A stretch of DNA of 64,000 nt from Dryomyza anilis (Eukaryota > Arthropoda > Insecta > Diptera > Dryomyzidae): NCBI GenBank assembly GCA_951804985.1, contig OX638131.1, forward strand, positions 3,472,001 through 3,536,000, in the 5' to 3' direction. The position numbers were made by a program, and so were the translations under genes. This document shows positions 59,516-64,000 of the stretch, piece by piece. Within the stretch, counting starts at the first letter, position 1, and every line of letters starts with the position of its first letter. The notes under the pieces were generated by a model. The model was not told the DNA's origin. It was given only the letters and a program-made list of their open reading frames with translations, and did no database searches.

Positions 59516-60535
59516 TGAAATTTAATTTCTAGTTAAAAATTGAATTAAAATTGAATTTTAGTTAAAATTGTATTTTTTAGTTTAAACTTAATTTTTTAGT
59601 TAAAAATTAAATTTATAGATATAAATTTAATTTTTAGTTTAAAATTGAATTTTTAGTTAAAAATTAAATTTTTAGTTAAAATTTTAAGTTTTTGTTAAAA
59701 ATTTCATTTTTAGTTAAAATTTAATTTTTATTTAAAAATTGAAATTTTAGTTAAAATTGTATTTTTTAGTTAAAAATTTAATTTTTAGTTAAAAAATAAA
59801 TTCTTAGTTAAAAATTTAATTATTAGTTAAAAATTTAATTATTAGTTAAAAATTTAATTTTTAGTTGAATTTTTAGTTAAAATTTAATTATTAGTTTAGA
59901 ATTTAATTCTTAGTTAAAAATTTAATTTTTAATTATAAATTCAATTCATAGTTAAAATTTTAATTTTTAGTTAAAAATTAAATTTATAGTTAAAAATTAA
60001 ATTTTTAGTTGAAAATTGAATTTTTAATTAAAAATTTAAGTTTTAGTTAAAATTGAATTTTTAGTTAAAAATTAAATTTTAGTTAATTATTTAGTTTCAA
60101 TTTAATTTTTAGTAAAAATTTTAATTTTTAGTTAATAATTAAATATTTAGTGAGCAATTAAAATCTTAGTCAAAAAATTAATTTTTCATAGAAACTTTAA
60201 TTTTTAGTGGTCAATTGAATTTTAGATTACTAACTGAATTTTTAATGAATAATTTAATTTTAAGTTTATTATTAAATACTTCATTAATAATTGAATTTTA
60301 GTGGAAAATTTAATTTATTGAAAAATTTAATATTTTAGTGATTAATTACATGTTTAGTGATTAATTTAATTTTTGTTGAAACTTTAAATTTTAATGAGCA
60401 ATTTAATTTTATACTATTATTTGAATTTTTAGTTAGTAATTGAATTTTTAGTGAATATTTGAATTATTAGTCTATAATTCAATTTAGTGAAAATTTCAAT
60501 TTTAAGTGGTACATTGAATTTTTAGCGATTATAAA
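59516..60535 (-). repeat. 19-bp minisatellite family, array 4 (GTT variant, minus orientation)
   Basis: Units TTTTTAGTTAAAAATTTAA differ from array 1 mainly by GTT in place of GTG. The last ~350 bp return to GTG-type and irregular units. Confidence 0.88.
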
Positions 60536-61102
60536 GTTTAATAAATAAATTTAGACTTTTTTTTAATTGAGTTTGTAATGAAAATCAGTTGACCTAATTA
60601 AAAAGCAATTTAAATAAATAATATGATGGATATATTTTTAGTTTAAAATGTCACATTTTTCGCGTAAAATTAAACATTCACAGAATTGCAAAATTGCACA
60701 ATTTTCGTTCGAGTGAACTTCGTAAATTTTGTGTTAATCCGAAATGAAATTATTTGGTGACTGCAGCGACAGCAGTCGAGCGGAAGAGGCAACTGATAGC
60801 AGCTGAATGGAGAAGCGAAGAGAGCAAGCTACGACGCAGCCAATATTGCTGTGCAAACCACACTGGGAAGTAATGCCAAAAAAGGGCCAAAATCCACTAC
60901 CTTCCACAACCTTCCGACTGCCATTAAAATTATCTACCATCCTACTGCCATGCCATATAATTACTTCACACACACTATATACACGAAATCACTCAAATGA
61001 AAAATGTTCCCCATTTCCCATCCGTTTTTTGATAATTTTATTTCATTTTTATCATTTTCATGATTTTTTAATTTCAATTTTTGTCTGTTTTCTGCCTTTG
61101 AG
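60536..61102. other. Spacer, no supportable gene
   Basis: 60740-60960 is of mixed composition with CAGCGACAGCAG sequence. No domain recognised. Confidence 0.35.
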
Positions 61103-61223
61103 TGCCGCGGCAACAACGATTAATCATCCTGCCAAGGCCCGTGCATCCGAAACGCAGGATCCCCACAATGTGAGCGAAAATCAAATCAAATTTGTTGCTC
61201 TGAATGCTCTGAGCAGCAATTAG
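61103..61223 (+). CDS. Possible small exon of unknown function
   Basis: A ~120-bp GC-balanced stretch after a pyrimidine-rich tract ending in AG (TGTTTTCTGCCTTTGAG). It stays open to TAG at 61221-61223, reading about ATTINHPAKARASETQDP then HNVSENQIKFVALNALSSN. Codon third positions are mostly G or C through the first 25 codons, unlike surrounding DNA. An internal GTGAGC at 61169 could alternatively be a splice donor. No family is recognised and chance remains likely. Confidence 0.18.
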
Positions 61224-61595
61224 TCGCAGCACCAGGAACAACAAGAATAATTGCTGTGGCACGCAGCAAGTGCCAACTTGGCTGATTCTGTTCGAAATGT
61301 GTAGAGGGTTGGTTTAGTTGGTTGGGTTGACTGGTTAGTCGTTGGGTCGGTCGGTGGGTTCTCTCCAAGATGTGGGCGAAGGGTTTGCGCAGCATTGGCA
61401 AAAATTATGATTAATGTGGTTCGCGCCAAAATTAACATGATTTTGATGAAGATTTATGCAGTGGCAAAATATAGCATGTTTTTGCAAATAACTTTTCAAA
61501 GTTATACAATTCAAGTATTCATGTATTACATATTAATATAGAAGAATTTTGTTATTTAAAAAGCTTTTTATAATTAATTAGAATTTAAAAACAAG
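61224..61595. other. Spacer, nothing recognised
   Basis: Contains a GTTGGTTTAGTTGGTTGGGTT tract at about 61309, then AT-rich sequence. Confidence 0.35.
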
Positions 61596-63235
61596 TATCA
61601 ATGAATTTCACTAATTGAATTTCACTAAAAATTCAATTTTTCACTAAAAATTCAAATTTTCACTAAAAATTCAAATTTTCACTAAATAATCAATTTTTTA
61701 CAAAAAATTCAATTTTTATTTTTCAATTTTTCACTAAAAATTCAATCTTTCAGTAAAAATTCAATTTTTCAGTAAAAATTCCATTTTTCAGTAAAAATTC
61801 CATTTTTCAGTAAAAATTCCATTTTTCAGTAAAAATTCAATTTTTCAGTAAAAATTCAATTTTTCAGTAAAAATTCAATTTTTCAGTAAAAATTCAATTT
61901 TTCACTAAAAATTCAATTTTTCAATAAAAATTCAATTTTTCACTAAAAATTCAATTTTTCACTACATCTTCAATTTTTCACAAAAAATTCAAATTTTTAC
62001 TAAAACTTCAATTTTCACTAAAAATTCAATTTTTCACTAAAAATTTAATTTTTCACTAAAAATTCAATTTTTCACTAAAAATTCAAATTTTCACTAAAAA
62101 TTAAATTTTTCACTAAAAATTAAAATTTTTCACTATAAATTCAATTTTTCACTATAAATTAAATTTTTCACTATAAATTCAATTTTTCACTATATATTCA
62201 ATTTTTCACTAAAAATTCAATTTTTCACTAAAAATTCAATTTTTCACTACATCTTCAATTTTTCACCACATCTTCAATTTTTCATTAAATTTCACTAAAA
62301 ATTCAAATTTTCAGTAAAAATTCAAATTTTCACTAAAAAAAATCAAATTTTCACTAAAAAATTCAAATTTTCACTAAAAAAATTCAAATTTTCACTAAAA
62401 AATTCAAATTTTCACTAAAAATTCAATTTTTCACTAAAAATTCACTTTTTCACTAAAAAATACTATTTTTCACTAAAAAATTCAATTTTTCACTAAAAAT
62501 TCAAATTTTCAATAAAAATTCAAATTTTCACTAAAAATTCAAATTTTCACTAAAAATTCAATTTTTCACTATAAATTCAATTTTTCACTATAAATTCAAT
62601 TTTTCACTAAAAATTCAATTTTTCACTAAAAATTCAATTTTTCACTAAAAATTCAATTATTCACTAAAAATCAATTTTTCACTAAAAATTTAATTTTCAC
62701 TAAAAATTCAAATTTTAACAAAAATTTCAAATTTTCACTAAAAATTCAACTTTTCACTAACTTCATTAGAACTTCTTTTTTTTAATATAAATTCTTTTTT
62801 TTTCACTCCAATTTAAATGTTCACTGAAAATTCAATTTTTTATTCAAAATTCCATTTTTCACTAAAGAATTAAATTTTCACTACAAAATTTAAAAAAGGA
62901 ATTTTTAGAATTTCACTAAAATCTTTTTTTCACTACAACTAAATTTTTCAGCCAAAATTCAATTTATCACTAAAAAAGTCAATTTATTAATTAAAATTCT
63001 TTTTACCGATAAAACTCAATTTTTTTATTCAAAATACCATTTTTCACTAAAAAAAATTAAATTTTCAAAATTCAATTTTTCACTGAAAAATTTAAATATT
63101 CACTTAAAAATTTAAATTTGCACTCTAAATTAATATTTCTCCAAACATTTTTCACCATAAAACTTAATTTGTCCATCAAAAATTTATCATATCATAAAAA
63201 ATTTTACTTTTCACTTAAATAAAATTTTTACATTA
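61596..63235 (+). repeat. 19-bp minisatellite family, array 5
   Basis: The longest array (about 1.6 kb). Sub-blocks of CAGTAAAAATTCCATTTTT (61750-61900), CACTATAAATTCAATTTTT (62110-62200) and CACTAAAAATTCAATTTTT show local homogenisation. The right third is degenerate. Confidence 0.95.
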
Positions 63236-64000
63236 TTTTTTGTTTATTTTTCATAAAATTTTATATAGAATTTTCTAAAACTTTAAATTTTGTATTATTT
63301 TTGCATTAATTTCGCTTCGTTTATGTTTGTCCTTTTGCTTTTTCACATTAGCATTTGTTGGTTTTGTGCCTTTGTTGAAAATTTAACAACCTCATCAGGG
63401 TGCTTAAAACAACAACAAAAACAGAAACATCAATGAAGTTACCTTCAAAACACTTTGCGTTACTTTGGCGCAAAATTTGCATTTATGCAAAGTGAAGTGA
63501 GTAGCATTAAGCGAAAACAAAGACAATAAAACTAAAAACAAAACTGAACAAAACAAAAAAATAAATAAAATGAAAAACCAACCAACAGAAAAATAAATAA
63601 AAAATGCGTTGCCTGAATGTCAACGAATTGCGCTGGTTAAAATTTTCAGTATTTTTGTTTATTATGAATATTAACTTTAAATGGCAGTCATAAAAAAGCA
63701 CGTCATCATAATAAGAAGAGTTAGAGCTAAGGGAAGAAACCAAAATAAGAGCTTGAACTAATGCTTTACTGAATTTTCAAAGTTATTGCGGTTTATAAAT
63801 CCCTAAAAGGAAGTATAGCAGACGAGAAAACTCACTTTTTTTAACTATTAAAATTTTAAAACATTCGTTAAATATTTAGTATAAAAAAATTAATGTATTT
63901 TTTACATTTTAAATGCCACTAAATTTTAATTTGAGTGCTCAGTTTTTATTGGCAATTTTCTCGAAATGTTTCTACGGCACTTGCTGCCACCATTTTCGGA
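63236..64000. other. Spacer, no gene recognised
   Basis: AT-rich, with A-rich AACAAAAC sequence at 63520-63600. No exon recognised. Confidence 0.35.

Overview
The window looks like AT-rich chromosomal DNA from a large insect genome. A dipteran, probably a tephritid fruit fly, is the best guess. This is inferred from (i) the only clear host gene, an intron-poor insect-style calmodulin-lysine N-methyltransferase with an Asn/Thr-rich N-terminal tail, (ii) abundant CAA/GTTG trinucleotide runs typical of fly DNA, (iii) a DD41D-type mariner-like transposase remnant, a spacing I associate with the 'rosa' lineage described from tephritids, and (iv) long spacer DNA saturated with tandem repeats. No bacterial, viral or organellar genes were recognised.

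Layout. 0-30 kb: spacer or intron DNA without a supportable gene. It holds a string of simple and mini-satellites: a 5-mer at 2.7-3.8 kb, a 7-mer at 5.0-5.6 kb, a ~335-bp satellite at 7.3-8.3 kb, a 10-mer in three blocks at 9.0-12.7 kb, a pyrimidine tract at 15.1-16.2 kb, an 8-mer at 17.2-18.5 kb, an A-rich GCAGGACAAAA region at 19.4-20.9 kb, and a 19-mer at 21.3-22.0 and 25.1-26.4 kb. TA-flanked MITE candidates lie at 1.3-2.1 and 22.5-23.4 kb, and a composite palindromic repeat at 29.0-29.9 kb. 30.4-32 kb: the coding exon of the CaM methyltransferase, with a splice acceptor 121 nt before the ATG and a small MITE-like repeat directly after the stop. 32-64 kb: spacer rich in mobile elements. 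These include a foldback derivative of the DD41D transposon (34.2 kb), a second CATACG cluster (36.8-37.4 kb), a ~110-bp tandem repeat (37.7-38.7 kb), a 9-mer (39.6-40.9 kb), a hAT-like element carrying a nested non-LTR retrotransposon tail (41.5-42.7 kb), tRNA-SINE-like and Helentron-like repeats with 15-mer arrays (43.3-47.8 and 49.6-50.1 kb), and a second composite palindrome (50.3-51.0 kb). Further on are Harbinger-like MITEs (51.2 and 52.5 kb), the transposase pseudogene (51.6-52.3 kb), a 216-bp MITE (53.9 kb), a solo LTR (54.2-54.8 kb), a 1.07-kb foldback element (56.2-57.3 kb), and three more 19-mer arrays (57.3-63.2 kb).

How it works together: there is one functional protein gene; the rest reads as a repeat landscape. 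Its notable property is that several unrelated arrays (periods 9, 10 and 19) place A/T tracts about one helical turn apart, and that dispersed repeat families recur in both orientations. Nearly all long open frames in the window are by-products of stop-free short repeats and are not genes. All boundaries were read by eye and those marked 'about' are approximate.
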